A stretch of DNA of 64,000 nt from Cloeon dipterum (Eukaryota > Arthropoda > Insecta > Ephemeroptera > Baetidae): positions 9,476,501 to 9,540,500 of the forward strand of contig NC_088787.1 of assembly GCF_949628265.1 (NCBI RefSeq), given 5' to 3'. Made by a program: the position numbers and the translations under genes. Of the stretch, positions 24,701 through 37,850 are shown in pieces. The notes under the pieces are model-generated. The model had not been told where the DNA came from. It made no database searches and saw nothing but the letters and a program-made list of their open reading frames with translations. Within the stretch, counting starts at the first letter, position 1; each line of letters starts with the position of its first letter.

Positions 24701-26024
24701 TAAATTCTGTAACTTTAATAAGTGATATTACATTCGATACAAAATAAATTGAAAAAATGTAAAATTATTTTTTCCTCTTTAAATAGATTTAAAAATTAAA
24801 TTATTTGTTTTATTTACAACTTAACATTATTTTAGGAAGAAATAAAAATAAGGTTTGCTTCAAATTGATGTTTTCTCTTTCTTTAAATTTTTAACCACGT
24901 TCTTCATGCTAAATGAAAAAAAATATTTTTTACTTCTCCTTGGGTTTTTAATATTCCATCCATTAAATTTCCTAATTACATTTCTTTGACTCATCTAAGG
25001 CCTAAGGGTTATGTTCAGAATTCAGAATCAGAATCTCAAGATTAAGGAATGGTCCCTATTCATGATTAATTCTTAGTGTTTTCAGAGATTACCCGGCTCG
25101 CGTAAAAAGATATAGTTTATGGACGGAGAGCTTAATTTTTCGCTGTGGCCGAGTAAAGATTCTGGAGAGTCCACTGAGCTAGGAGAGTGGCTATATAATG
25201 AAAAGGAGGGATTATAAATCGCAGGCTAAATGACGCGTGGCGAATGGCTGAAGGGGTTGGCGGGCGTTTCGTTTTGGCAGCAGATGCTAATGCGAGGGCC
25301 TGCATGCTTTATTAAAAAAGGCACGTTTTTTTCACAGAGTTTTTTTAGTGCTGCGAGGCGAACGGGTGGATATAATAAATTAGGCGCGCGCCTCTTTATT
25401 AAAGCTAACGAAACTCGGAGCCTCGCCTGGCGACATTAATTATTGAATCATATCATACTCGCCGAGAGGGTGAAAATCGGTTTACCCCGGAAAAATTAAT
25501 TAATTTCGAGCTTTGTCTGAATTATCAGCAATTACTGGTCTGTCGATGCGTCTGGGGTGCTAAATTTTTAGCATTCAAACGACGCTAATTTCAGTAATGG
25601 AAACGAACGAGCCGGAACTTTAAAATTGCATGCGAGCTCGGCGTGTATGTGGTCACTGCGGCGTAATCTTTCACGAGCAGCGCGGTAATTGAAATAGCTG
25701 CTGTGTTTGGCAGCGGCATCCACTTCAAAATACCGCGTTTTTCGCGCAATTATGTCAAAAATGAGTTATTTCGCTCGCTTTATGTGCTGCGGTCTGACAA
25801 ACATTAATTGCATGTCATCAAAGTCCCTCCATTAACTTTAAAAACACGGTATTTTTATGTCATGTGAGATGTGAGGCATAAAATTTCCTCCTGCGCGCAT
25901 GGAATTTCAATGCTTTTCAATTGCGTTAAAATTCATAATGAATTATGTTCGAAATTAAATAAAATATTTTTAATATTTAATTACCATGAATATATATTTT
26001 TACGGTCAATAAACCATAGCCCTA

Positions 26025-26413
26025 AATATTTGAAGGTGCAAACAGATGGCGCCACCGCATTCTTTCGTAATAAATTCAATTTTAATGCACTTCCGCTGTG
26101 ATTTCAGACTCAATCCTGGTATTAAGCATTCTCCACTTAACATTTTTATTCTTTTGACGTGCTGAGAACCAAAATCAGTCCAGCCATTCGCCGTAGAAAC
26201 GTTGGAAAAGATTGTATATTTCCAAAAATTGTTTTTCACGATTCTAATGCGATTGGCATTACCGGTTTTGGTTTTCAGGACGTCAAAAGAAAGCATATTA
26301 AGTGAAGAATGCACAGTAGCAGGATTTTGTCTGAAATCACTGTGGAAGTGCATTAAAATTAAATATATTAAGAAAGTATACAGTGGCGCCATCTGTTGAC
26401 AACTTCGAACACT
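26025..26413. mobile_element. Palindromic MITE (family B), complete
   Basis: The two halves are near-perfect inverted copies: the left arm aacagatggcgccaccg...acttccgctgtgatttcagac and the reverse complement of the right arm match over about 180 bp each. The outer ends resemble TTAGTGTTCGAAG. The antisense open frame over this region is a product of the repeat. Confidence 0.75.
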
Positions 26414-27934
26414 AAGTGCTTGTACAACTGATGCATTCAGTGCCTTTTTAAATTCAGTATATTCCTCTGTGATGCTCTGAAAATTGGGGCACATCAGGGC
26501 GTTTTCTGTATACACCCCAATGACTTTCAAAGGGTTAATTAATTATTTGACCTCGCTTGTTTCAATTCCTATTTATTTGGTTGCATGCCAAATGAAAATC
26601 CTCGTCAGAGCACGACAATAATCCATTTGCTACTTCTCGTGGAACAAGTTTTTCAGGGGCCCCGATTTTCCATACACACATATAGATCTCTGTGCATTTC
26701 AAGTGTCCCAGAGCGGTCGGGTTGAAACCACGCATACATTTACGGAGCGAGTGTTCTGCGTGATTTATTGTCGGCCGTGTACACATCATCTCGCTTGCGC
26801 TCCGAGCGCGACATTAATAATAACGGCATTGTTCTTGCTTCAAAACTTACATGCAGGCAGTCATTCGCACAACACAACCTGCAGCACAACTGCTGGCAAA
26901 ACTGCTCTTTGTCGACTTCATTACGGCATGCATGATTTTAGAGGCCTGCTGCCAGCGGAACTAATCGACATTAGGACCGGCTGTTGCATGAATATTCTTA
27001 ATCGGTGCAAAGTTTTGTCCAGGTCGATTGTACCATGGAGAGTTTGAAAAAGAAATTGGCGTAATTTGTGCAAGGTTATAGAGGCTCGAGTTTGCCATTC
27101 AAAGTTTGCTCCATTTCTTCTGGGATAATTGAGTTCTCAAGTAGCCTTCTCAGCACGAGATCGTTTCAACAAGCAGAAGAGCAGCCGTTGGAGTTTTAAT
27201 TATTTGCCAAACTCAGCCCATTTTTCGTTTCTCGCAGGAATTTATTTTTGCAATTTAAATGAGCCGGCGGAGCGGCGGAATTCTGTTTGGACAGGAGAAG
27301 AAACTCGTCGCCAGACTTTCTAATTAAACAAAATAACGAAAAAGAATACCGAGCTGCTCAGATTTTAAATGCACGTCTATGTTAATGCTGCCGGTCTCTG
27401 CGTCAACGGAGATATAAAAACTCCATCGGCTTTTCCTAAAAATCAATGGGTAAGGCGGCGTTTGCGGCAGAGACGAGTACCTCTCTGCAGACTTGGTGAA
27501 TTAATCATTGGAGACAACGCAAACTTGTAATAAATTTGGGTCCAAGAGTTGTGCGGAAACGTTGTCAGCGGATCCCAACCACCGAGCAGTGCGTATAAGG
27601 AGCTTTGCGACTTCGCAACACAGCCAAACAACCGACTTGTAAATGTTCTATTTGCATTCTGGCCCGGGCGAATAATAATTTTACCTCCTCAAAACAATTC
27701 CGGCAAACAGACTTCGAATTTCGTTTCCAATTCGTTGGTTAAGACCTGTTCCCCTTGATAATTATTCTTGTTTCTGACACCCCATGTTGAGCACACAACG
27801 AATTTAAACATATTTTGATGATGAATATGAAGTTCGCAGCAAAATATGTAAGAAAACATTTTCGTAAAACCCTTATTGTCAGAGCCAATACATGGCACCA
27901 CCGAGTACTAACGATTTAAAGGTTTCTCTGCTGC

Positions 27935-28108
27935 TATTTCAGACTCAATAGTTGTTTATTCTACAGTTTAAAATATTTCTTTTGGTTTCAGCTTATCAAA
28001 AGAATGTAAAGCAGTAAGATTGAGTCCTAAATCGCAGCGGAAGAACCTTAAAATCGTAATTACACGATGGTGTCATCTGTTGGCTGTTTTTAAACACTAA
28101 CGACTGGT
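27935..28108. mobile_element. Palindromic MITE (family B), short diverged copy
   Basis: It shares tttcagactcaat with its inverted partner attgagtcctaaa around a centre near 27990, and one end reads gatggtgtcatctgttggc followed by aaacactaa. These match the arms and end of the family B element at 26 kb. Confidence 0.55.
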
Positions 28109-28370
28109 ACGCAAATGGTGGATTTGGAATTTATGGAATTTATTTATAGCGTTCTGAGCTGCAAAGAGATGGCATCAGCGTTCATCAGGTAAATTTGCAA
28201 TATTGCTATTGTGCCTCCTTGGTGAACAAATTGCTTTATTATTGAGTAGAAGTGCTTAATTCCAAAATCACAATAAAAAGGAAAGAAAATGTGTCTTGAA
28301 AATTATTTTACAGCACATTTTCGTAGTTATTATGACCTATTATTTTCGTATCATGAATCTCTCCATGCAC

Positions 28371-28378
28371 TGACGTCA
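28371..28378. promoter_or_regulatory. CRE-like site TGACGTCA
   Basis: Second perfect CRE palindrome in the non-coding region. Confidence 0.3.
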
Positions 28379-31300
28379 GCTAGATTTTGAATTCGATCGT
28401 TACAAGAGTAATTACAATTTCATTATAGTGCTGTAAAATCAATTTTCAATCAGAAAATGGTATGGGATGCAAAATATGTATAAACTCTGGTAACCATATT
28501 CCAAACTTGCCCTCAGCGAGTTAGCACAGCCTCAAGCACAAACTTCAATCGTTTCTCTGCAGTCTGTTAGAGTTATTCTACTGTATATTTACTCTTTTAA
28601 ATCACGTTTTACTCTATTTTCTCTACCCTTCACTCGCCGGGTAACCAACAAAGTCAAACGCAAGTTTCCACTTGTCTTGATTTCAGTGTGCTGCCAATCA
28701 CAGTGCCTCGCGGAAAAGTTTACTTTCTGCTGACAGCACATTTAAACCAGAAGATAAACGCGATCGGAGGCGAAGCGAGAATGTGTGTTTGCGCGTCGAA
28801 CAAAAGACGCCGAATCTGCACTGTTTGTCTCGTTGGTTCGTTCCTTCCTTCTTTTCTCGAGTGCCAATTCCACGCGGAGAGTCGATAACTCGACGTTCGC
28901 GATGCGACATATATAGACAATAACGAGGTCCGCGAGTGGAATTTCAAACTTGCAATCAACTCTGGTGGATAAAAAAACGCGAGTGTCATACTTTCTTTGA
29001 AGATGGAACGCTCCATCTGCAGCAAAATTAGATGCGCAGCTTTTAATTTGCTTTGAAACGCGGAAAATGTAATTTTCCTTGCTTAGTTTGTTTATTATTA
29101 AATTCTGCGCCAACAGATCAAAGGAAAACTTGTAATTTTGTGTTTTCGTGAGGCAAAGAGATGATTTTCCGGATAATTTCAAGACATTAAAAAACAGGGC
29201 ATCTTTGTGGAATTAAACAAGTATATTGTTTTTGCTGTGTTAATTTCGCTTCTTCGGAAAGTTCCTTTGTCTGTGAGTTGTTTACTAGGGAATGGTCCGT
29301 TCGCGATCTGCTTTTTGCAATTAGCAGTAACGATCTACCTTCTATTCTCAATGGGCTAGAAAGCCTCCTGCTCGCTCATTTCATTAGCCGGCGCTTGATT
29401 GAAACTGTCACAATATCGTCTAATTAAAGTAGAAGTAGTGAAACCTTTCCCATTTCAAGACGCCGCGCGTTCGCTTACTCAGCGAGTGCAGTGTCAGTAG
29501 ATAGTGCGTAATTGAGCGCATGACGCGATTGAGTAATGCGCCGCTTCGAATCGGACGGCTTTTGTGTCCTACTCAGGCGAGCCGTGGCTTAAGGTTTGGA
29601 CTGTAATGGACGTGCCTCATGTTGCAGCCCCGAAGCGACAAGAATTTAAGCCCAATAGGTTCGTGTGTAACAAAATGAAACAACTAGGTAGCTTTAAGAA
29701 TATTCTCCAGACGAATTTTCAGAAAATTTAGGACTTCTCAACTGGTGAGTGAAAAATAAACAAAAAAATGAACAAAATTAAGTAAGTAAAATCCCTCTCG
29801 AGAATTTATTTATTTATAGATTTAATTTTCATATGTCTTTTTAATTTGGTGTGACATTTACGTAACAATTTAGTTTTAATTTCGAATGGTGCCGTTGCAG
29901 TTAAAATTGAAATTCCAGCCTGCTTTTTAAATATTTATTTTCGGAGGACGTTGTATGAGAAGCTACTGTAAAAAATGATTCCCAAAACCATTTCGATTTA
30001 TTAGGGTTTATTTTAATTTTAATAATTAATTGCTCACGTTCCTTCCAATAAATGAAATAAAACAAATTGTACCAAAAATACAAAATTTAAATGCTACATA
30101 CTACCAAATAAATTCATAACGTTGCAAAAACTGAATAATTTTAGTCTTATAAAATTTTATGTCATTTAGTAAAATTTGTGCTGTAATTTTTTGAGCCTGT
30201 AGACCAAGTTCTAATCAACATTTCTCTAAATTTGAAAAAAAATCAGCTTGTTAATCACAATAAAAAAATGAAGTATGAAAAACTTCCGCGTTGTGAGTGC
30301 AACAAAAAAACAAAAAGCCCATTGGAGAGATAAGTCTGATTGAATGAAGAAAGTGAATCCTCAGCCGACCATTTTGCAATTCAATTCATGCAGAATTTGC
30401 ATATATGCATTATGCACACTCGGTTCGCTTCAACTGCTTTTTAGAACAAAGAGAGAGAGATAAACGAACGACGCGGAAATCGAGTGGCGCTTTGAGAGTG
30501 CGATTCGGCAAAGTTTCGGGCTTGATAAACGCGCTCGCGGCGTGCTGTGTTAACAAGTTTGCCTGCAAATTCGAGCGATTCTCGGCGCAAAGTTGTTGCC
30601 TGGCGCGGATTAGTACTCGGTGCAACCACAAACTCGCCGGATTTAACTAACCAACAGGCTAATGCGCTCGCTCTCGCAAAGTTTGTGCCGCTTCGAAATC
30701 AGCGAGATGCACTTTGTCGGCGTGGCGGCGGCAGCGGCAGCGGCGAGACTTGGCATGGATTCCGCTGCAGAAAAGAACCCTTTATTAAGTAAGCTGCTTG
30801 GCACACGAGTGAAGTTGTAAATAAAATCAAATTACGACAAAGAAGCCGAATTAGCCGCTTCAATTTCCCCCCGCGGTACTTTGAAAAATAAAAGGAGCTG
30901 CCAAAAACTATTTTGTCCGGATTGAAGTGAAATTGATTAAATTTGCTAGGATAAGCACCGCTAATTTTCTTTTTCTTCGATCCTATTAGAATTTCGAGCA
31001 TTGTGCGTGTTGAAAGCTATTTCCAGGTCTGAACAACGCGCTGCGGGAGAGCCAAATAATAATACGCGGGCATAAGCCCACTTTGCTCGATGTTGAATGG
31101 TGCAAAATGCACTATTTCGCCCTCCTCGTAACGGCATTAAAAGTAATGCGAGCTCTGCCATGTGTTTCTAAAAGCGTCCGTCCGCTTTGAAAAATAAGCC
31201 GGCGCTCGCGGAGAAATTGCGATTGCAGCCGGCAAAAAGGTCCAACCGGCGTTTCATCGATGTTCCCCTGCCGCTGCTTTTCCAAATGATGAATTCCACC

Positions 31301-33704
31301 GAGCGAATAACGCGCTTTTGCTCCACAAATTCTGCTATTATTGGTTTCACTGCCTGCTCGCTACGAGCCGCAGCTGGATTATTAATCAGCTCCAAAACTA
31401 GTTACCATCATATAGGCAAAAAGCCTATTACCGTGCCAAATCGGATTACAAATTATTAGCAAACGGAAAAGAAACTCAATATGTTTGGCAAACAGAATGT
31501 TGGTTCAGATAACAACAGAAAATTGTGCTTCTGATAAATTATTGCTTATTGCAGCAATTTTAATCTAGTATATTAAATTTACATATTTTTTTTCAACTAA
31601 ATGAATATCAAACTAACAACGAAAAGCTTTCTTTCAACATTTTCAATTCCCTCTCTTCTCTAGTGAATTTAAAAAAATATGGTGAATTCAGTCCATATTT
31701 AAAAAAAAAAATAAAAATTGCCCTGTGAAATATGGAAATCTGATGAGGATTTCATTTGAGCCAACATCAAACCACTCTCTGCTCTCTTTTTCATTTTACT
31801 CGATCCCCTTTTTCTCTTTCATCCAGCTGAACAAACACAGATTTTCCACTCAAACCTCGAAATTTTCAAAAAGTCCGCTCATAGCAGGTTACATTAGCCG
31901 CACACGTTTCGTTTCGCTGATTAATCCTCAACAACGCACCTGGAACAAAGCAGAACGTGAAGTTAGAGGCGAGAAGAAAACAAAGGTCAATTGCAAGATC
32001 GATGTGCAAATGTGCGAGCGGGGGTTGCAACCCGCCTGTGGGCAATTCGAGAGAGCGAGCAACCCTCGTCGGACCTTATTGCAAAACTCGTCAGGCGTGT
32101 GATGAATGTTCTGTTAATTTTATCGCGGCAGCAGCCTCACCGGCTTTGCGTAAGCACGCTCTTTGTTTCCGGCTTGCCCTTTGTTCGCAGGGTTGATTTT
32201 TGGGGGGTGGCCGACGTGACGTCGATTTCAACAACCCTCCATTATGCTTCTTCGAGGGCACGTGAACACCTTCCTTCCGGCAAATGAACACGCGTACCGC
32301 CCCGCTCATCCAAAATGTATAAATAAGGGTTGCATTTTCGAGAACCTTTTTGTTTTATTTATGTTATTATTTATTTAAAATTGTCCAAAGTTATTGTATC
32401 TGATTTTATCAATTTTTAAAACTCTTGAGTAATTTATTTCACAATTGTTTGATAAAATTTGATTTGAGAATACATTAATTTAATTTTTTATTTTTCTAAT
32501 ATAACTTGTTTATAAACAACCCCTTTCATTATTCACTCAATGTGGGAAAATACAATAATTATTACTAGATGACGTCGACATTTGAACCAACGGTATTTTC
32601 TGTTATTAATAACTGATCTTAATAGAGCATGAAAAAACCATTACACTTCCGATTAGCTAAAATCCCGCGTGGATCTTTACTTCCAGAGTCGTGTATCAAG
32701 ACTCGAAAGACACGCTTGCGCACTCGACCGACGTGTTTATTAGCCTGCACCACAATGTGCATGTGTGTCTCTAGCGGACTTACACAAAACGTGCTTGTAA
32801 GGGACGAAAGGCAGCGACCCCGGGCCCTACTTCAATGTGTCCACCGCCTACGCTCTTTTCTGTTTTCCCAACTAATCCAACCTAATGCTTCACTCCAACA
32901 GAATAAACCCAAACGACACAGAATAAATAAATAAATACACTATTTAAGGGTTTGATTTAAACCCTAGAGATTGCAATGGGGAAGGGGTGGTTCAGATGAA
33001 TTTGAGAATTTTATTTAAAGGCATCCTGTCCTCAATTTTAAATCGCATCAGGGTGATTTTTCTCCGCACAATGAAGACATTAATTCCATTAATGAACTAT
33101 GGACGGGGCTTGCGTGCTCGGCTGGCGGCTTAATTCACTCTCAGCGAGCGGAAGAGCAAATTCGGTGCGGTGGCAAGTAATAAATCGGCTAGGTGCACAG
33201 CACAAAAGCAATCTCTGCAGAAGGCTGAAGGTTTGAAAAATCGCCTCCTCGGGTGGAAGCGCAAGAAGGGATAATCCTTTAATTAAATTCCTGCCCGCAA
33301 GTGAATTAGGACGAGCAAGGGTGTTCTCCGCAACAAGCCTGCGCCACTCTGTTGTGGAGTGATTAGGCTGCGAGTTCAAGCGTGCAACGCCGTCTTTTTT
33401 CCGCCCTCTGGGGTGCAAGGCGGGTCTTAAAGGACGCGCACGGTGAAAAATGAGGCATGGAAATGGAGCAGACTGTTTGCAGAAGGCTCAAAATTCAGCC
33501 GATTAAAAGTAAGCCAGCTTTTCTTCAAAGAAAAAGAAGAGAATTTTATTATTTAATGAGCTGGAAGCTGGATGTACAAGAACATTACTCAAAAGCTGCC
33601 CTATTTTTTTCATGAATGTCTTAGATCGTTTTCAGGACATCCAAACTCGGAAAAATTAAACAATCGCTAATCCTAACAAAGAGGGTTTTTTATTCTATAT
33701 ATTA

Positions 33705-33965
33705 CAGCGGGGGCCAGATTCGTGTGACGTGCAGAATGGCGTCCGGTGGAGTATGGCGCGAAAAAACGGTCACGTGAAAATGCGCGAAAAGAACAAAGTT
33801 TTCGTCAATATTGTGACATTGTACTAATTGTGTCTTTTGGATCTTAAAAACAAAATCTTGACACTCGTACGGCAATCCAAAGATAGTTTTTTGTTTCCCA
33901 CATTCAGACTCCATCTTGGATCTGCGCAGTGCGAACCAATTTTATCGCACATCTGGACTCCGCTG
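33705..33965 (+). mobile_element. hAT-like MITE, copy 4 with perfect 8-bp TSD
   Basis: Same family. It is flanked on both sides by the identical octamer atatatta (33697-33704 and 33966-33973), the clearest support for 8-bp target duplication. Confidence 0.88.
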
Positions 33966-36900
33966 ATATATTAAAAAAATTATTAAATGAGCCAAGAAGT
34001 TGGCAGCGCACGTCCACAAAAAATTGTTTATTAAAGCGTTGACTCACGGAAATTCAAATTTGGTGACCATTCGTGACGTGTCAAGCGTAAAGAATTCAGG
34101 CAGGATTTTTATGTGTCGAGAGCAAACGGCGTACGTGGCCTGGAAATTGCGTGTTTTGCCGGGCTGAGCGCGGCGAGACAAGGCGGAAAAGCATGTGTCA
34201 CCTCAGGAGAAAGGGGATGCACCCCCTGCTGCCGCTTATTAAGTGCGAACAGCCGCAAAACGCGCTTGGTATTCAGCGCTCGGCGGGCGTGCTGCACCAG
34301 TTTCCGGGCCCCGACCCAAACTCGGCACGTGAGCGAAATGTGCCTGTAACCAACTTTGGCTCCGAAATGAGCCTCTCACCGAGTCGAAACGCTTTTATGC
34401 CACTTTCCGGACGCCTCAAATCGGAAGAACGGAAACAGAAAAGGGATTCGATTCATCGATTTTCAAGAGTGGAATTCTTAATATCCGAGTTTTGCGGGAA
34501 CAAATGGAGGGAGAGTTATAGTCAACAATAAAATTAATAAATTGTTTGTTTTTGAGAGTATTTTTTTTGGTCTGAAAATTTTTTAAGAGGGAAATTACTA
34601 AAATCAACCAGTAATGAACATTAAAAGAGAGAAAATCAAAACAGTGTGGTTGATCAATTTTGGTTTGTTTTTATTAACTCTGAAAAAAAATTATAATTCG
34701 ATCTAGTAATCTCTTTTCCTGTCTAAATCCAAAAAAACGTAGTATACTTTTCTAGTCTTTTATCCATGCTTATCCTTCTGGATAAATTTGGCTCCTTTTT
34801 ACCACATTACTTTTTATTCCAACGAGAAAAATTATTTAACCAGGAAAATACAAACAGCTTTTTTTACAAAAAAGGCTTGTATGGCAGAACAAATATCTAA
34901 TAAAATCTCCTTCTTAACAATTCTGTTTGTTCCTTTTCCACTTCCATCATTTTTTCGACAAAGACAAACACTTTTGTCGGTTTTGCAGCCAAAAAGGAAC
35001 AAGGAAACAAAATCCTCTCCTTTCTCTTCGCGAGGGAAAAAACAAAAACCGATCCGTAGATTAAGCAAGGCGAATGGGGAAAAAGTCGCTTAAGCTGGCG
35101 CACAATACCGAAAAAGCCATTAGGGCAAAAAGCGGCAGTGACGGCGAATGAAATGTGCATAAAAGGCGAGGAGACGAGCGGCTCTCGGCTGAATGAATAT
35201 ATTCTTTCAGAGAGTAATCCGCCCCAGTGCAATTCCGGGCTCCGAAACCCCGCAACACATTAAAAGCTGCCGAACCGTGTTTTTATCACATCTTTTTCTC
35301 GGGGCTGAAATATTCTCACCACACTTGACTGAAATAATGTCAAGCCGCAGACATAAAAATGAAAATGAAGTGTGTAAGAATGGCAAATTCAAAACTTTGA
35401 GCTTTTGTTCTTAGCAAAAACTTGCGAAATGTATTATTTTTAAAATGATGTATTTATCTTTTAACAATATATCAGATTCTAATTCTATTTTCTCTCCTCC
35501 AAAATCCCATTAAAATAAAAATGTCAAGTTGAGACCATTAAAAGCAGGTTTCACGCAATCTTGGCAGGAATTTCGGCGTCAGAGAGACGAGGGTGGTCGC
35601 CGATTGCGCTCATAACTTGTGACGCACGCGTTCGCAATATTCACGACGCTGTGAGAACCACTTATTTCTGTTATATTAACTTTGAAATAGGCAGCCGAGC
35701 GAGAGAGCAGCTCGGCTGGAGTTAGTTTTGTGTTCTCTCTCTCCGGCAAACCAAAACGTACTTAGGCCACGTTTTATTCCTCTTGCGTCGTAAAAAAGTA
35801 ATGAAGGGAAAGAAGACTTTTTGAACAAAATCCTGTCGCCTGCCGCTCCTTGAATAATGAAATTCGTTCGCCTGCCTCTACTCTCTCTCTGTCCGTTTGT
35901 TGCAACCCTTGAAAGTCGAACAATAGGGTCGGAAGGGTTAATTGCAAGCCCACTCGTGCAAATGTCAGCACCAAACGATTTCCGTTCAGCACCAAAACAT
36001 CGATAATCCAATAAGCGGCGAGCGGGGAACCGGAATCGTAACAACAACAACATTAATTCATGTAGCTCGCTGAGCCGTACAATGAGCAAATATGCGGTGC
36101 TTGACAGCGGTCGACTCCTTAATTATTCACGTGACGGTAATTACGCCATGTCTGATGCAAAATCGATCCTCCTCTAATTAACGGAGTGAATTGGCTGTGA
36201 ACAGACAGGGGGAACGCAACCCTTGTCGTTGGGATGGAAATTTAATTCTGTTTATTTCTCTCGTTGTCACCTCTTCAATATATTCTTTATTTCTTCAAAT
36301 GAATTTTTTTTCGCAAGACTGAATTTTTATTTTTTTCCAAGTCATCTCAAGAGTGTAAAAGGAAAACGGATCGTGCATTTTGCCATCCAATTTGGCTAAA
36401 CCGAATTAGCAATATTTTTCCTTTTTTTTCGGTTGAAATTAAATGGAATTGGAAGCCTAAAGTACTAAGAAGTTTGTATTTAACTGATCATTTTGTGTCT
36501 AATATTCAAGACCCTTTGAAATAAAATAATTTAAATTTACTTTGAGGCGTAAAGGATTTTTCATTACGTGAAAAGAAACACAAGATCAACACCGCAGGAA
36601 ATAAATTTTTATTGGTTACACGGCCTTTTTCTATTAACAAAATTGCTTCCGAGATAGAAGATACGACCTAAATTGCCAGAATCAACGAATGTCTCCTTCA
36701 TTTGGAACGACGAGCGATTAGGATTCACGAGGCGAAGACTCATCATCAGCAGCGAATAAACAACGCCCTTTGGCGTGGTGTTTGAAGGAAGAAAAAAGCT
36801 GCGGTGAGGAAAACACGGTGTTTGCTTTGCCTGTCGGGGAGTAGTGCGGCTTGATTCAATTTAAGGGAGGAGCGGCCATCCCTGAAGGGTCTGCTTGATG

Positions 36901-37611
36901 AAATGGTCTCTTTTTCTTGATTACACGCTGGCAACCGAGAGCGGAAGCAGTTTCGTATTATATATATAGGCAGGGGCAGGCGTTTTTAAGGGTGGTAGCG
37001 TAATTCGGCGCCAGGGACATTAATTTCACCAATAAAGCCTTTCTCGAGAGCAGGGAACGGGGGCTTTTCGGTTTGCATCGGCCAATAAGTTTGCCCGCCG
37101 AGAGACAAATAGATCTCGTGACACAGCACGTAAGACAAGGCGAACTCGTTAGTTGCGTGTGCTTCCATTCAATTTGCTCGCTCGCGGAGGGCAAAAACCA
37201 CCGCTCTCTGTGCTAACGAACCAGATTGCATTCTTGCCGCGACCTCCACTCTCGAGCACGTTTCACACGCAACGCGCGCCCGAGACAAAACACTCAGGAT
37301 AATTGCGTTCGCACCCTGACAATTTACGAGCGGAGCCCGGAGAAAGAGTGCGCTGTAAAAAGTCCGCGGCCGAGGTGTAAACATTGGCGAGAAGTTTTCG
37401 CCGCGCTGCCCCGACAGCCACTCGCGAGAACTTTGACCTCGCTAATCTCTACCGACGTTTTTTCCCACAGCTCTTAGGGAAGACAAACATTTCCCGGCCC
37501 ATTGATTATAATGTTTTCTGCTCTGTATATAGTGATAGAGGTAGGTACACATTGACCTGATTGCCAGATCTCTTTGGATTCCACTTGAACAGTTCTATAA
37601 GGAGACTTTTG

Positions 37612-37850
37612 GCTATTTGCTTGTTCTCGAAACGGCCAACAGATGGCACCACTGTTGATTTGAATATTTAGACATTCTTTAGGGTTTAAAGTTGTGTTTG
37701 TTCGTCATTTTTAAGCCATATTTCTCCTTGTCCTTCTCCTAAATTGCAGAGCTCCAATGTCAGAACGAGATTAACTTACCATTCCACTAATTAGGAAAGT
37801 TTTTAGTGTTTAGATACATCAACAGAAGGCGCCACCATTATTTTAAGATT
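37612..37850. mobile_element. Two family-B ends in direct orientation
   Basis: ggccaacagatggcaccac (37635-37652) and tcaacagaaggcgccacc (37819-37836) occur 180 bp apart in the same orientation, the second preceded by ttagtgttt like other family B ends. They look like remnants of two insertions or a rearranged element. Confidence 0.45.

Larger units (their letters stand above)
21727..33704. other. Non-coding stretch
   Basis: Apart from the family B elements at 26.0 and 27.9 kb I see no gene. GC-richer patches (22050-22220, 25180-25800, 29440-29640, 30440-30760, 31160-31390) give short open frames on both strands, but none has splice sites and a recognisable product together. Confidence 0.5.

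Noticed and set aside
26006..26530. 174-codon minus-strand frame
   Set aside because: It lies across the palindromic family B transposon and arises from its sequence.
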